DNA of 64,000 bases from Streptomyces sp. NBC_01306 (GCF_026340465.1 NZ_JAPEPC010000001.1:1615501-1679500), one strand, 5' to 3'; shown: positions 45,792 to 55,922, counted from the stretch's first letter. A program made the numbers and translations. Notes: generated by a model from the letters alone, not told the origin.

Positions 45792-48077
45792 GTGTCGAGC
45801 GCAGCCGAGCAGGAGACCGCACCGGATGCGGTGCAGGAAGCCGTGCGCGACGCGGTGCCCGCGGTGGAGCCGGAAGCCGTGCCGGGCGCCGTGCCCGGGG
45901 CGGTGTTCGAAGCCGGGCCGGACGCGGTGACCGTGTGGCCCGGTACGTCCATGCCGCTGGGAGCGCGGTACCGGGTCGGGCCCGACGGGGTCGCCGGTAC
46001 CAACTTCGCGCTCTGGGCGGGCGGCGCCGAGGCCGTCGAGCTCTGCCTCTTCGACGAGGCGGGCCGGGAGACGCGCTGCGAACTGACCGAGCTGACCCAT
46101 GAGATCTGGCACGGATTCCTGCCCGGGGTCCGGCCGGGACAGCGGTACGGCTACCGCGTCCGGGGCCGGTGGGACCCGTGGACGGGGGCCCGCTGGAACG
46201 CGGCGAAGCTGCTTCTCGACCCGTACGCACGCGCCGTGGACGGCGAGTTCCGGCTGCCGCCCGAGGTGTACGGGCACGTCAGGGACTGGCCGGAGCAGGA
46301 GGTCGCCGACACCGTGCGCGACGAGCGGGACTCGGCGCCGTACGTGCCCAAGGGCGTCGTCGTCCACGACGACACCCCGGGCGACGAGTGGGCGGACGAC
46401 CTGCGGCCCAAGACACCGTGGGCGGACACCGTCATCTACGAGCTGCATGTGCGCGGCTTCACCAAGCGGCACCCCGGGATCCCCGAGGAGCTGCGGGGGA
46501 CGTACGCCGGTCTGGCCCATCCGGCGGCGATCGGCCATCTCGTACGGCTCGGCGTGACGGCCGTCGAGCTGCTGCCGGTGCACCAGTTCGCACACGAGGA
46601 CCATCTGCTGCGGCGCGGGCTGCGGAACTACTGGGGCTACAACTCGGTCGGCTACTTCGCCCCGCACGCCGGGTACGCGGCGTCCGGGACGGGCGGCCGG
46701 CAGGTCGGTGAGTTCAAGCGGATGGTGCAGGCGCTGCACGCCGCCGGGATCGAGGTGATTCTCGACGTCGTCTACAACCACACGGCGGAGGCCGGTGAGC
46801 TGGGGCCCATGCTGTCACTGCGCGGTATCGACAACCGCGGCTACTACCGGCTCCAGGACGACCCGCGCCGGTACGCGGACTACACCGGCTGCGGCAACAC
46901 CCTGCACGTGGTGCAGCCCCATGTGCTGCGGCTGATCACCGACTCGCTGCGCTACTGGGTCACCGAGATGGGCGTGGACGGCTTCCGCTTCGATCTGGCC
47001 GCCGCGCTGGCCCGGTCCTTCCACGACGTCGACATGCTGTCCCCCTTCCTCGCGGTGATCGCCCAGGACCCGGTGCTGCGGCGGGTGAAGCTGATCGCCG
47101 AGCCGTGGGACGTGGGCAGCGGCGGCTACCAGGTGGGCGCCTTCCCGCCGCTGTGGACGGAGTGGAACGACCGCTACCGGGACGCCGTACGGGACTTCTG
47201 GCGGGGTGCGCTGCCCGACGTACGGGATCTGGGGTACCGGCTCTCCGGCTCCAGCGATCTGTACGCCTGGGGCGGGCGGCGTCCGCAGGCCTCCGTCAAC
47301 TTCATCACGGCGCACGACGGTTTCACCCTGCGCGACCTGGTCTCCTACCAGCACAAGCACAACGAGGCCAACGGCGAGGACAACCGGGACGGCACCGACG
47401 ACAACCGGTCGTGGAACTGCGGTGCGGAGGGCGGCACCGACGACCCCGGTGTCAGGGCGCTGCGCCGGAGGCAGCTGCGGTCGCTCCTCACGACGCTGCT
47501 GGTGTCGACCGGGGTGCCGATGCTCGTCGCGGGTGACGAGATGGGGCGGACGCAGGGCGGCAACAACAACGCGTACTGCCAGGACAACGAGATCAGTTGG
47601 GTCGACTGGACGCTGCTCGACGAGCCGGGCCCGCGGATGCTGCTCAGCCTCACATCCCGGCTGCTGGCGCTGCGCCACGCCCATCCCGTGCTGCGCCGCC
47701 GGGCGTTCTTCTCCGGGGCGCGCGCGGGCGACGGGCTGCGGGACCTCGCGTGGTTCACCCCGCACGGCCGGGAGATGACCGAACAGGACTGGTACGCGCC
47801 GGCGGCCACGCTCGGGGTCTACCTCTCGGGGGGCGACATCCCCGGCCGGGACGCCAGGGGCGAGCGGATCACCGACGACAGCTTCCTGACGGTTCTGCAC
47901 TCGGCGGAGCGGCCGGTGGACTTCCTGCTGCCCGGGGCCCCTTGGGCGGACACCTACGAACTGCTCGTCGACACCTCACGGGAGGACCAGTGCGCGGCGC
48001 CGGGCACACTGCACCCGGGCGGCGCCGTGCTCACGGTCCCGGCCAGGTCGGTGCTGCTGCTGAAGGTGCGGGCCTGA
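45792..48077 (+). CDS. glgX: Glycogen debranching enzyme GlgX
   Basis: The 761-residue GH13 enzyme has an N-terminal repetitive Ala/Val/Glu-rich extension (about 50 residues), a CBM48-like domain, then the four GH13 catalytic regions: VILDVVYNHT, GVDGFRFDLAA (nucleophile D), KLIAEPWDVG (acid E) and NFITAHDGFTLRDL (HD). It removes alpha-1,6 branches from glycogen limit dextrin. The GlgX-specific RGLRNYWGYNSVGYFAPH is present. The GTG start at 45792 keeps the low-complexity N-terminus, which is unusual for the family and may be partly untranslated. Confidence 0.94.
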   Translation: MSSAAEQETAPDAVQEAVRDAVPAVEPEAVPGAVPGAVFEAGPDAVTVWPGTSMPLGARYRVGPDGVAGTNFALWAGGAEAVELCLFDEAGRETRCELTELTHEIWHGFLPGVRPGQRYGYRVRGRWDPWTGARWNAAKLLLDPYARAVDGEFRLPPEVYGHVRDWPEQEVADTVRDERDSAPYVPKGVVVHDDTPGDEWADDLRPKTPWADTVIYELHVRGFTKRHPGIPEELRGTYAGLAHPAAIGHLVRLGVTAVELLPVHQFAHEDHLLRRGLRNYWGYNSVGYFAPHAGYAASGTGGRQVGEFKRMVQALHAAGIEVILDVVYNHTAEAGELGPMLSLRGIDNRGYYRLQDDPRRYADYTGCGNTLHVVQPHVLRLITDSLRYWVTEMGVDGFRFDLAAALARSFHDVDMLSPFLAVIAQDPVLRRVKLIAEPWDVGSGGYQVGAFPPLWTEWNDRYRDAVRDFWRGALPDVRDLGYRLSGSSDLYAWGGRRPQASVNFITAHDGFTLRDLVSYQHKHNEANGEDNRDGTDDNRSWNCGAEGGTDDPGVRALRRRQLRSLLTTLLVSTGVPMLVAGDEMGRTQGGNNNAYCQDNEISWVDWTLLDEPGPRMLLSLTSRLLALRHAHPVLRRRAFFSGARAGDGLRDLAWFTPHGREMTEQDWYAPAATLGVYLSGGDIPGRDARGERITDDSFLTVLHSAERPVDFLLPGAPWADTYELLVDTSREDQCAAPGTLHPGGAVLTVPARSVLLLKVRA

Positions 48078-48125
48078 GTCGGCGGCCCGCGCCGGGCGGG
48101 TGTCGGTTTCAGCCCCCGGACAGCC

Positions 48126-48767
48126 TCAGCCGAGGATCTTGCGGTCGTACGCCACCGCGACCGCCGCTGCCCGGTCCTTGACGTCCAGCTTCCCGTAGAT
48201 GTGGGTCAGATGGGTCTTGACCGTCGCCTCGCTGATGAAGAGCTCACGCGCGATGTCGCGGTTGGACGTGCCCCTGGCGACCAGCACGAGCACCTCGCGT
48301 TCACGTGCGCTCAGCGCGTCGCGTCCCGGCGCTGCCGGGGTGCGCACCCGCGAGACCAGCCGGGAGGCGACCGCCGGGGAGAGCACCGTACGGCCGTCAG
48401 CCGCCGCCCGTACCGCGGTGAAGAGTTCGTCGCGCGGGGCGTCCTTGAGCAGATAGCCGGTGGCGCCCGCCTCGATGGCCGGGAGGGTGTCGGAGTCCGT
48501 GTCGTACGTCGTCAGGACGAGCACCTTGGCCCGGCTGTTGCGGCGGGTCAGTTCGGCGATGGCGTCCACGCCGTTGCCGCCCGGCATCCGCAGGTCCATG
48601 AGGACCACATCGGGGTCGAGCCGGCCGGCCAGCTCGACGGCCGCGACGCCGTCGGCGGCCTCGCCGAGCACCTGGAAACCGGGGGCGTCGGCGAACATGC
48701 CGCGCAGACCGTCCCGGACCACGGGATGGTCGTCGACGATCAGCAGGGTGATGACATCAGAGTTCAT
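48126..48767 (-). CDS. NarL/LuxR-type response regulator
   Basis: The 213-residue regulator has an N-terminal receiver domain with the phosphorylatable aspartate in DVVLMDLRMPGG (near D56) and K in LLKDAPRDE. A C-terminal GerE/LuxR HTH follows (LSAREREVLVLVARGTSNRDIA, residues about 152-173). It partners the kinase that precedes it; the two genes overlap by 11 bases. The neighbouring ABC-2 transporter genes are probable targets, a common layout in actinobacteria. Confidence 0.95.
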   Translation of the reverse strand: MNSDVITLLIVDDHPVVRDGLRGMFADAPGFQVLGEAADGVAAVELAGRLDPDVVLMDLRMPGGNGVDAIAELTRRNSRAKVLVLTTYDTDSDTLPAIEAGATGYLLKDAPRDELFTAVRAAADGRTVLSPAVASRLVSRVRTPAAPGRDALSAREREVLVLVARGTSNRDIARELFISEATVKTHLTHIYGKLDVKDRAAAVAVAYDRKILG

Positions 48768-50067
48768 GGCGGACCAAAGGTACGCGAGCCGAGACCGCCG
48801 TGCCGTGCCCCGGCTCGGACTCGACCGCCACCGTGCCCGCGATCCGCTCGGCGCGTGCGCACATCCCGCCGAGACCGAAGCCGCCGTCGGTGCTGCGCGG
48901 CGGCAGCGCGAGCGGTTCGAAGCCGCGGCCGTCGTCGCGTACGTCCAGCGTCATCTCGTCGTCCATGTACGAGAGGGTGACCCCGACGCGGGAGGCCGCG
49001 GCATGCCGCCGGGTGTTGGTCAGGGCCTCCTGGGCGATCCGGAGCAGGGTGGCCTCGACCTCGTCGTGCAGCGGCTCGACGGTGCCGGTGACGGTGAACT
49101 CGGCGCGGACGCCCGCCTCCGCCGACCACTCGGCGACCAGCTTCTTCAGCGCTTCGGGGAGCGGGGTCCCGTCCAGGGCGACCGGGCTGAGGTTCTGCAC
49201 GGAGCGCCGGGCCTCGCCCAGGCTGTGGCGGGCCAGCTCCTGGGCGCGGGCGAGGTGTTCACGGGCGGTGTCCGGGGCCTTGGTGAGGGAGACGACCTGG
49301 AGCTGGGTGATGATGCCCGCGAGCCCCTGCGCGATGGTGTCGTGAATCTCGGCTGCCAGCCTGCGGCGCTCGTCGGCGACCCCGGCCTCCCGTGCCTGGA
49401 CCAGGAGTTGGGCGTGCAGGGCGGCGTTCTCGTCGAGCGCCTGCTGGAGACGGACGTTGGTGCGCTCCAGTTCGCAGATGGTCTCGGTCTGCTGTGTCGC
49501 GCGCTCCCCCTCCAGGTTGGCGAAGTGGGTGAAGACGGTGAGCAGGCTGACGTTCACGCCGAACAGCGCACCGAACACCAGCCAGCCCATGGGGCCGTGC
49601 GGTGGCAGTCCGCCGGACTGGGAGCCCGACACGGTGACCGCGCTGGCGAGCAGCCCGATCCGTACCCACCGGCGGGGCAGCAGCCGCTCGGCGCCGAAGT
49701 AGCCGGTGACCGCGTAGAACGCGTAGAAGGTGTTCAGCCAGGTCAGGGCGAAGGCGATCGCCCAGCGCAGCAGGTAGTACCAGGTGCCCGCCGTCGAGGG
49801 GTCCGGCCGGGTGCGGACCGCGTGGCCCCACCACAGCTGGAGCACGGCCCCTGCCACGGTGAGGGCCGCCGCCGCGACCAGTTCGGACCGGGTCATGTGC
49901 AGGGCTCCGGCGGTGGCGCCCGCGGCGAGGGTGCCGATGGCGAGCAGTGCGTACGGGCCCCAGCGGTAGAAGACCGCCCAGCCGACGCCCAGCCTGGAGC
50001 CGCCGATCAGGGGCGCGGCGGCCTCCCGGCCGGGCCGGGCGGCGGGGCCGGTCAGGTCCGAAGTCAT
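48757..50067 (-). CDS. NarL-type sensor histidine kinase
   Basis: The 436-residue membrane sensor has several hydrophobic helices in its first 190 residues (for example GPYALLAIGTLAAGATAG and WAIAFALTWLNTFYAFYAV). The HisKA_3 box RRRLAAEIHDTIAQGL with the phosphorylated histidine follows, then an HATPase domain ending in GGFGLGGMCARAERI (G-box). ATG at 50067 (MTSDLTGP) was preferred over the upstream start. It overlaps its response regulator. The signal is unknown; the transporter genes sit immediately upstream. Confidence 0.94.
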   Translation of the reverse strand: MTSDLTGPAARPGREAAAPLIGGSRLGVGWAVFYRWGPYALLAIGTLAAGATAGALHMTRSELVAAAALTVAGAVLQLWWGHAVRTRPDPSTAGTWYYLLRWAIAFALTWLNTFYAFYAVTGYFGAERLLPRRWVRIGLLASAVTVSGSQSGGLPPHGPMGWLVFGALFGVNVSLLTVFTHFANLEGERATQQTETICELERTNVRLQQALDENAALHAQLLVQAREAGVADERRRLAAEIHDTIAQGLAGIITQLQVVSLTKAPDTAREHLARAQELARHSLGEARRSVQNLSPVALDGTPLPEALKKLVAEWSAEAGVRAEFTVTGTVEPLHDEVEATLLRIAQEALTNTRRHAAASRVGVTLSYMDDEMTLDVRDDGRGFEPLALPPRSTDGGFGLGGMCARAERIAGTVAVESEPGHGTAVSARVPLVRHEL

Positions 50068-50102
50068 CCATCCAGTCTGCCCGTACCGGCCCATGGCCGC
50101 CG

Positions 50103-50888
50103 TCACTCCCAACGGAACCAGCGGTTGGCGGCGGCCGACAGCAGCAGTGTCCACAGGGCGAGCACGCCCAGGTGGGTCCAGCCGGGCCAGCCGCCCGTCG
50201 CGGCCGTGTTGAGGGCCTGCGCCGCGGCGCCGAAGGGGGTCAGTTCGACGACGTGCGCCATGGCGTCCGGCATCGCCTGGACGGGCAGCCAGACCCCGGC
50301 GCAGAACATCATCGGGAAGAAGACGGCGGAGCCGACCGCGTTCGCGATCTTCTGGCTGCGTGACAGGGCGGTCACCAAGGAGCCCATGGCGAGCGCCGCG
50401 CAGACCGCCAGGACGAGCGAGAGCAGATAGCCGAGGATCTGCTGGGGCAGGGCGACCTTGAAGGCGATCCGCCCGACGACGAGCAGCATCAGGGTCGAGA
50501 CGAGTGCCGCGGCGCCGTGCAGGCCCATCTGCGCGGTGAGCAGGGCGTGCGGCCTGAGCGGTGTGGTGGACATCCGGCGCAGGATGCCGCGCTCCCGGTA
50601 TCCGGTGATCACCTGGGGCATCGCCTGCAGTCCGGCCAGGATCATCGAGAGCAGCACGGTGACCGGGACGTACACGCTGATCAGTGTCTGGCCCCCGATC
50701 GAGGAGTCGTGCTCCCGGAAGGACGGGATGGAGCCGAGGATCACCAGCAGGATGGTGGGGAACGCCATGACCCAGAAGAGGGTGGCCGGTTCGCGGCGGA
50801 AGAGCCTGAACTCGGAGCGCAGGACGGCGGCGGAAGCGCCGGCCTTGGCGGTGGCCTTCGTACGGGTGGTCGCGGTCGCTGTGCTCAT
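50103..50888 (-). CDS. ABC-2 type transporter permease
   Basis: The 261-residue membrane protein has about six helices (FWVMAFPTILLVILGSIP, VYVPVTVLLSMILAGLQAMP, GYLLSLVLAVCAALAMGSLV and others) and the conserved cytoplasmic region MPQVITGYRERGILRRM of the ABC-2 family. It shares a four-base overlap (ATGA at 50885-50888) with the ATPase gene, forming a two-gene exporter. The cargo is unknown (drug, lipid or peptide). Confidence 0.93.
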   Translation of the reverse strand: MSTATATTRTKATAKAGASAAVLRSEFRLFRREPATLFWVMAFPTILLVILGSIPSFREHDSSIGGQTLISVYVPVTVLLSMILAGLQAMPQVITGYRERGILRRMSTTPLRPHALLTAQMGLHGAAALVSTLMLLVVGRIAFKVALPQQILGYLLSLVLAVCAALAMGSLVTALSRSQKIANAVGSAVFFPMMFCAGVWLPVQAMPDAMAHVVELTPFGAAAQALNTAATGGWPGWTHLGVLALWTLLLSAAANRWFRWE

Positions 50889-51787
50889 GCTTCGGCTCCC
50901 GTCAGGTCCAGGAACGCGTCGTCCAGCGTGGCGTCGGTGACCCGGAGTTGGTGGGCGGTGATGTGGTGCCTGGCGAGCAGGGTGATGACGGCGTTGACCG
51001 TCTCGTCGGTGCCTTCGATGACCAGCGCGCCGTCCCGGTGCTGTAGGGAGGCGGCGCCGGGCAGCGCGTCCAGTTCGTCGTCGCCGAGCGGCTGCGAGGG
51101 GGTGAAGGAGATGACCGTCGAGCTGGACGAGCGGCGGATGAGGCCGGCCGGTGTGTCGAGCGCGGCGACCCGGCCGCGGTCGATCACGGCGATGCGGTCG
51201 CAGAGGCGCTGGGCCTCCTCCATGAAGTGGGTGACGAGCAGGACGGTCACCCCGCTGTCCCTGACGTCCTCGATGAGCTTCCAGGTGTCGCGGCGGGCGC
51301 GCGGGTCGAGCCCGGTCGTCAGCTCGTCGAGTACGACCACTTCGGGGTTGCCGATCAGCGCCAGCGCGATGGAGAGCCGCTGCTTCTGGCCGCCGGACAG
51401 CTTGGCGAAGCGCGAGTCGGCCTTCTCGGCGAGGCCCAGGCGTTCGGCGAGCGGCCGCCAGTCGGCGGGGTGCGGGTAGAAGGACGCGTAGAGCTCCAGC
51501 GCCTCACGGACGGTGATCTTCGGCTGGAGTTCGCTCTCCTGGAGCTGGGCGCCGAGGATCCGCGTCACCCGGTCGTGGTCGGCGACCGGGTCGAATCCGG
51601 CCACCCGCACCGCGCCCCCGTCGGGCACCCGCAGCCCCCCGATGCACTCCACTGTCGTGGTCTTGCCCGCGCCGTTCGGCCCGAGAATCCCGAAGATCTC
51701 CCCCACCTCGACGGCGAAGGACACCCCGTCTACGGCGGGCTTGCCGCCGTACGCCTTCCGCAGCCCGTCCACTTCGATGATTGCCAT
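50885..51787 (-). CDS. ABC transporter ATPase (DrrA-like)
   Basis: The 300-residue ATPase has Walker A GPNGAGKTTT, signature LSGGQKQRLS, Walker B VVVLDELTTGLD and the H-loop VTHFME. It pairs with the downstream ABC-2 permease, with which it is translationally coupled. DrrA-type pairs usually export hydrophobic compounds. The start ATG at 51787 (MAIIEVDGLRKAYGG) fits the fold. The cassette is upstream of the two-component system on the same strand, which may respond to the same substrate. Confidence 0.95.
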   Translation of the reverse strand: MAIIEVDGLRKAYGGKPAVDGVSFAVEVGEIFGILGPNGAGKTTTVECIGGLRVPDGGAVRVAGFDPVADHDRVTRILGAQLQESELQPKITVREALELYASFYPHPADWRPLAERLGLAEKADSRFAKLSGGQKQRLSIALALIGNPEVVVLDELTTGLDPRARRDTWKLIEDVRDSGVTVLLVTHFMEEAQRLCDRIAVIDRGRVAALDTPAGLIRRSSSSTVISFTPSQPLGDDELDALPGAASLQHRDGALVIEGTDETVNAVITLLARHHITAHQLRVTDATLDDAFLDLTGAEA

Positions 51788-51971
51788 GCCCACAGGCTCC
51801 CGGGGTACGGCGTCGGGCGGCATCCGTCATCACGCTCGAACAGTCATCAACCGATCGGCTGATACCGGGGTACGACCTCCCGGCGGCCGGGCCGGTGTCC
51901 TGTGCCGGGCGGCGCGAACTGCCGCGAAATCCAGTGGGCACTGTCAGTGCCGGACCGTAGGCTCCCGCCCG

Positions 51972-53759
51972 ATGCCCGAAACACATGCAACAGACAGACA
52001 ACTGTCCGGCGTACGTTCGCTGCTGCGGCTCTGGCCGTATGTGCGACCGGTGCGAAGACGGCTGGCCGCTGCGGCTCTCGTGGGGGTCGTCGCCTCCTGT
52101 CTGAGCCTGGTCATCCCGCTCGTACTGAAGTGGATCGTCGACGGCCCGGTGACCGACCGGGACACCCACGGGGTCTGGATCGGCGCGCTGATGCTGTTCG
52201 GGCTCGGGGTCGCCGAGGCGCTGCTCTTCGGTCTGCGGCGGTGGCTGGTCGCCCGGCCGCTCTCCTGGGTCGAGGCGTCGATGCGGGCAGGCCTCTACCG
52301 CCATCTGCAACGGCTGCCGGTGGCCTTCCACGACCGGTGGCCTTCGGGCCAGTTGCTCTCGCGCGGCACGACCGATCTGATGATGGTGCGGATGTTCCTC
52401 GCCTTCCCGCTGACGTTCCTCCTGGTCAACGGGGTGACGATCGTGGTCGGTTTCGTCATCCTGCTGGTGCAGCAGTGGACGCTGGGGCTGGTGCTGCTGG
52501 CTCCCGCGATTCCGCTGATGATCCTCTGCAAGATCTTCGAGGAGAAGTACTCCAAGGTCGCCAGGGTCTCCCAGGACCAGGTCGGCGACATCACCACGGT
52601 CGTCGAGGAGAGCGTGCTCGGCATCCGCATCATCAAGGGCTTCGGACGCCATCGCAGCCAGGCCCTGGCGTTCCGTGAGCTGTCGGGTCGGCTGCGCTCG
52701 ACGGAGCTGGTCAAGGCCCGGCTCCTGGCGGGCATCTGGGCGGTGATCACCACCATTCCCGAGCTGGCGATCGGCGCGGCCCTCGTCCTCGGCACGATCC
52801 AGGTCGCCGACGGGCATCTCTCCGCGGGCACCCTGGTCGCCTTCCTCTCCACCGCGCTCGCCCTGCGCTGGCCGGTGGAGTCGATCGGCTTCCTTCTGGC
52901 GATCACCCAGGACGCGTCGACCGCCACCCAGCGGTACTTCGAGGTGATCGACGTGGCCGAGGAGGCGGACGCCGCCGGTCCTGCCACGCTCGGCCCAGGC
53001 GGCGCCGGCACCGGCGACGGCCTGCGCTTCGAGGGCGTCGAGTTCCGGTATCCCGACGCCCCACCCGGCACCCCGCCCGTCCTCAACGGCATCGATCTGC
53101 ACATCCGGCCGGGCGAGACGCTGGCCCTGGTGGGCTCCACCGGTTCGGGCAAGACCACGCTCACCGCGCTCGTACCGCGACTGCACGAGATCACCGGGGG
53201 CCGCATCACCCTCGACGGTCAGGACATCACCGCCCTGCCCCGCGAGCGGCTGCGCGAGCTGGTGTCGGTCGCCTTCGAGGAGCCCACCCTCTTCTCCGCG
53301 AGCGTCGCCGAGAACGTCCGGATGGGCGACGCGGGCGCCGACGAGGGCGCGCTGCTGCGCGCTCTGTCCACCGCCCAGGCCGACTTCGTGCACGAACTGC
53401 CGCACGGCCCGGACACCCAGGTCGGCGAGCAGGGGCTGAGCCTGTCCGGCGGGCAGCGCCAGCGACTCGCGCTGGCGCGCGCCGTCGTCGGGCAGCCGCG
53501 TTTCCTGGTGCTCGACGATCCGCTGTCCGCGCTGGACGTGCACACCGAGGCGCTGGTGGAGGCCGCCCTGCGCCGGGTGCTCGCGGAGACGACGGCCCTC
53601 GTCATCGCGCACCGGCCGTCCACCGTGCTGCTCGCCGACCGGGTGGCGCTGCTTTCGGACGGACGTATCGACGCGGTCGGCACCCACCACGAACTTCTGC
53701 AGTGCAACGCCGAGTACGCCTGGCTGATGTCCGGCGCCGAGGGGGACGGGACCCGATGA
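51972..53759 (+). CDS. ABC exporter half-transporter 1 (fused TM and ATPase)
   Basis: The 595-residue type-I exporter has six membrane helices (residues about 25-320) and a C-terminal ATPase with Walker A GSTGSGKTT, signature LSGGQRQR and H-loop IAHRPS. Walker B is LVLDDPLSALD, with the catalytic glutamate replaced by aspartate (D-D), while the partner protein keeps a normal glutamate. This fits a heterodimer with one degenerate site, as in TM287/288. ATG at 51972 begins MPETHATDRQ; the stop overlaps the next start as ATGA. Confidence 0.94.
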   Translation: MPETHATDRQLSGVRSLLRLWPYVRPVRRRLAAAALVGVVASCLSLVIPLVLKWIVDGPVTDRDTHGVWIGALMLFGLGVAEALLFGLRRWLVARPLSWVEASMRAGLYRHLQRLPVAFHDRWPSGQLLSRGTTDLMMVRMFLAFPLTFLLVNGVTIVVGFVILLVQQWTLGLVLLAPAIPLMILCKIFEEKYSKVARVSQDQVGDITTVVEESVLGIRIIKGFGRHRSQALAFRELSGRLRSTELVKARLLAGIWAVITTIPELAIGAALVLGTIQVADGHLSAGTLVAFLSTALALRWPVESIGFLLAITQDASTATQRYFEVIDVAEEADAAGPATLGPGGAGTGDGLRFEGVEFRYPDAPPGTPPVLNGIDLHIRPGETLALVGSTGSGKTTLTALVPRLHEITGGRITLDGQDITALPRERLRELVSVAFEEPTLFSASVAENVRMGDAGADEGALLRALSTAQADFVHELPHGPDTQVGEQGLSLSGGQRQRLALARAVVGQPRFLVLDDPLSALDVHTEALVEAALRRVLAETTALVIAHRPSTVLLADRVALLSDGRIDAVGTHHELLQCNAEYAWLMSGAEGDGTR

Positions 53760-55654
53760 CCACCACCGTCGACGGCCGGGAGGCCGCGGAACCGGACCCG
53801 GGCGAGGGACCCGGCCCAGGACCCGAAGCGGGCCCTGCGGCCGTACCGCAGCAGACCGGTGACGACCCGTTCGACAAGGACGCGCTGCCCGCCCCGCCCG
53901 GCGCGACCGGCGCCCTGCTGCGCTCGCTCGTCGCGCCGCACCGGACGGCGGCGATCGTCTCCGCCGTGCTGATGCTGATCCAGCAGGCGGCGGTGCAGGC
54001 CGGGCCGCTGCTCGTCGCGTACGCCATCGACACCGGCGTCCCCGCCTTCCGCGACAACGACCGCGGCCCGCTGATCGCCGTGGCCGTCGGCTACCTCGCC
54101 AGTGCGCTGCTCTCCGGAGGCCTGCAGTACGCGTTCGTCCAGGTCTCCGCCCGCGTCAACCAGGGCGCCCTGCTGGACCTGCGGGGCCGGATCTTCCGCC
54201 ACGCACAGGCACTGAGTGTGGACTTCCACGAGCGCTACACGTCGGGCCGGCTGATCTCCCGCTCCACCAGCGATGTGGAGTCGCTGCGCGAGCTGCTCAG
54301 CGACGGGCTCCAGGAGCTGATCGGCGTCGTGCTCTCCGCCGTCTACATCTGCGCGATGCTGCTCTGGCTCGATCCCGGGCTCGGCACGGTGGCCGTGCTG
54401 TCGTTCGGGCCGTTGTACCTGCTGATCCGGCGCTACCGGCAGCGGGTCACCGTCGTGTTCAGCCGGCGCTCCACCGCGGTCGCCGCCGTCATCGTGAAGT
54501 TCGCCGAGACGATGAACGGCATCCGGCCGGTGCGTGCCTTCCGCCGGGAGCGCGCCAACGACGCGGAGTTCGAGCGGCTCAACCACCACCACGAGCGCGT
54601 CAACGGGGACTCCATGCTGGAGATGGCCCGCTATGTGACCGGCTCGCGGATGGTCGCCAACACCGCCGTCGCCTGCATCGTGCTGTGGGGCGCCTACCGG
54701 GTCACCCAGGGCGGGCTCGAACTCGGGGTGCTGGCGGCGTCGGTGCTGTATCTGCGCAGGCTGTACGACCCGATCGACCGGCTGGGCATGTTCCTCAACT
54801 CGTACCAGTCGGCAGCAGCCTCACTGGAGAAGATCGCCGGGCTGCTGGCCCAGGAGCCGACGGTCCCGGCGCCGGTGACCCCGCGTACGCTGCCCGCCCT
54901 CGCGTCCGAACACCCGGGCCGCGAGGTCGTGTTCGACGGCGTCCGGTTCGCGTACCGCACCGGCGGTGAGGTGCTGCCGCGCTTCGACCTCACCATCCCG
55001 GCGGGCCAGACCGTCGCGGTCGTCGGCTCGACCGGCGCGGGCAAGTCGACTCTCGCCAAGCTGCTGGCCCGGTTCTACGATCCGACAGAGGGCCAGGTCC
55101 GGCTCGACGGCGTCGGCCTGGGCGATCTGGACGTGCCCGAACTGCGGCGCGGGGTCGTCATGGTGACGCAGGAGGCGTTCCTCTTCTCCGGGACGATCTC
55201 CGAGAACATCGCCATCGGCCGGCCCGAGGCCACCGCCGCCGAGATCGAGCGGGCGGCGAAGGCGATCGGCGCGCACGACTTCATCAGCGCGCTGCCGGAG
55301 GGGTACGACACGGATGTACGCAAGCGCGGCGGCCGGATCTCCGCAGGCCAGCGGCAACTGGTGGCGTTCGCCCGCGCGCTGCTCGCCGACCCGGCCGTAC
55401 TGATCCTGGACGAGGCGACCAGCTCGCTGGACATTCCGGGCGAGCGGGCGGTGCAGCACGCCATGGACACGGTGCTGCACGGCCGTACCGCGGTGGTCAT
55501 CGCCCACCGGCTCTCGACGGTGGAGATCGCCGACCGGGTCCTGGTGATGGAGGACGGCCGGATCGTCGAGGACGGCACCCCGGACTCACTCATCGGCGGA
55601 AGCGGACAGTTCGCGGGGCTGCACCGCGCCTGGCGGGAGAGCGTGGTGGGGTGA
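53756..55654 (+). CDS. ABC exporter half-transporter 2 (fused TM and ATPase)
   Basis: The 632-residue exporter half has a Pro/Gly/Ala-rich N-terminus of about 60 residues, six helices and an ATPase with Walker A GSTGAGKSTLAKLL, signature ISAGQRQLV and Walker B LILDEATSSLD (intact glutamate) plus HRLSTVE. It is coupled to half-transporter 1 by an ATGA overlap, so the two should form one heterodimer. The substrate is unknown. It is the last plus-strand gene before the accessory region. Confidence 0.94.
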   Translation: MTTTVDGREAAEPDPGEGPGPGPEAGPAAVPQQTGDDPFDKDALPAPPGATGALLRSLVAPHRTAAIVSAVLMLIQQAAVQAGPLLVAYAIDTGVPAFRDNDRGPLIAVAVGYLASALLSGGLQYAFVQVSARVNQGALLDLRGRIFRHAQALSVDFHERYTSGRLISRSTSDVESLRELLSDGLQELIGVVLSAVYICAMLLWLDPGLGTVAVLSFGPLYLLIRRYRQRVTVVFSRRSTAVAAVIVKFAETMNGIRPVRAFRRERANDAEFERLNHHHERVNGDSMLEMARYVTGSRMVANTAVACIVLWGAYRVTQGGLELGVLAASVLYLRRLYDPIDRLGMFLNSYQSAAASLEKIAGLLAQEPTVPAPVTPRTLPALASEHPGREVVFDGVRFAYRTGGEVLPRFDLTIPAGQTVAVVGSTGAGKSTLAKLLARFYDPTEGQVRLDGVGLGDLDVPELRRGVVMVTQEAFLFSGTISENIAIGRPEATAAEIERAAKAIGAHDFISALPEGYDTDVRKRGGRISAGQRQLVAFARALLADPAVLILDEATSSLDIPGERAVQHAMDTVLHGRTAVVIAHRLSTVEIADRVLVMEDGRIVEDGTPDSLIGGSGQFAGLHRAWRESVVG

Positions 55655-55922
55655 CCCCGCTCGGCGCGGGGATCGGGGAATGCGGCCGACCCGGCCACAC
55701 CTCCGTGATCCGCACAGGGCTGTGTCCGCCTGCTTCCAGCTCTCCCGCCCCGCCGATCACCGCGAACCGGGACAACCCACCTGAATTCCAGCGCCCCGGG
55801 ATGCCCGACCCGGCGAAGAATGTTTCGCATCTATCCTTGCGCACTTCTCGCCGACCGTGCCAAAGTGCAGGCCTTCAGAGAAGTTCCGGCCGGAGAAGCC
55901 ACGTACGCGAGGACGGTGTGGA
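55655..55922. other. Intergenic junction before the accessory region
   Basis: A 268-base spacer where the core gene set ends. It falls in GC content toward the right. No protein, RNA or repeat boundary was recognised; there is no tRNA or direct repeat that would mark an integration site. The promoter for the secreted protein presumably lies here. Confidence 0.35.
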
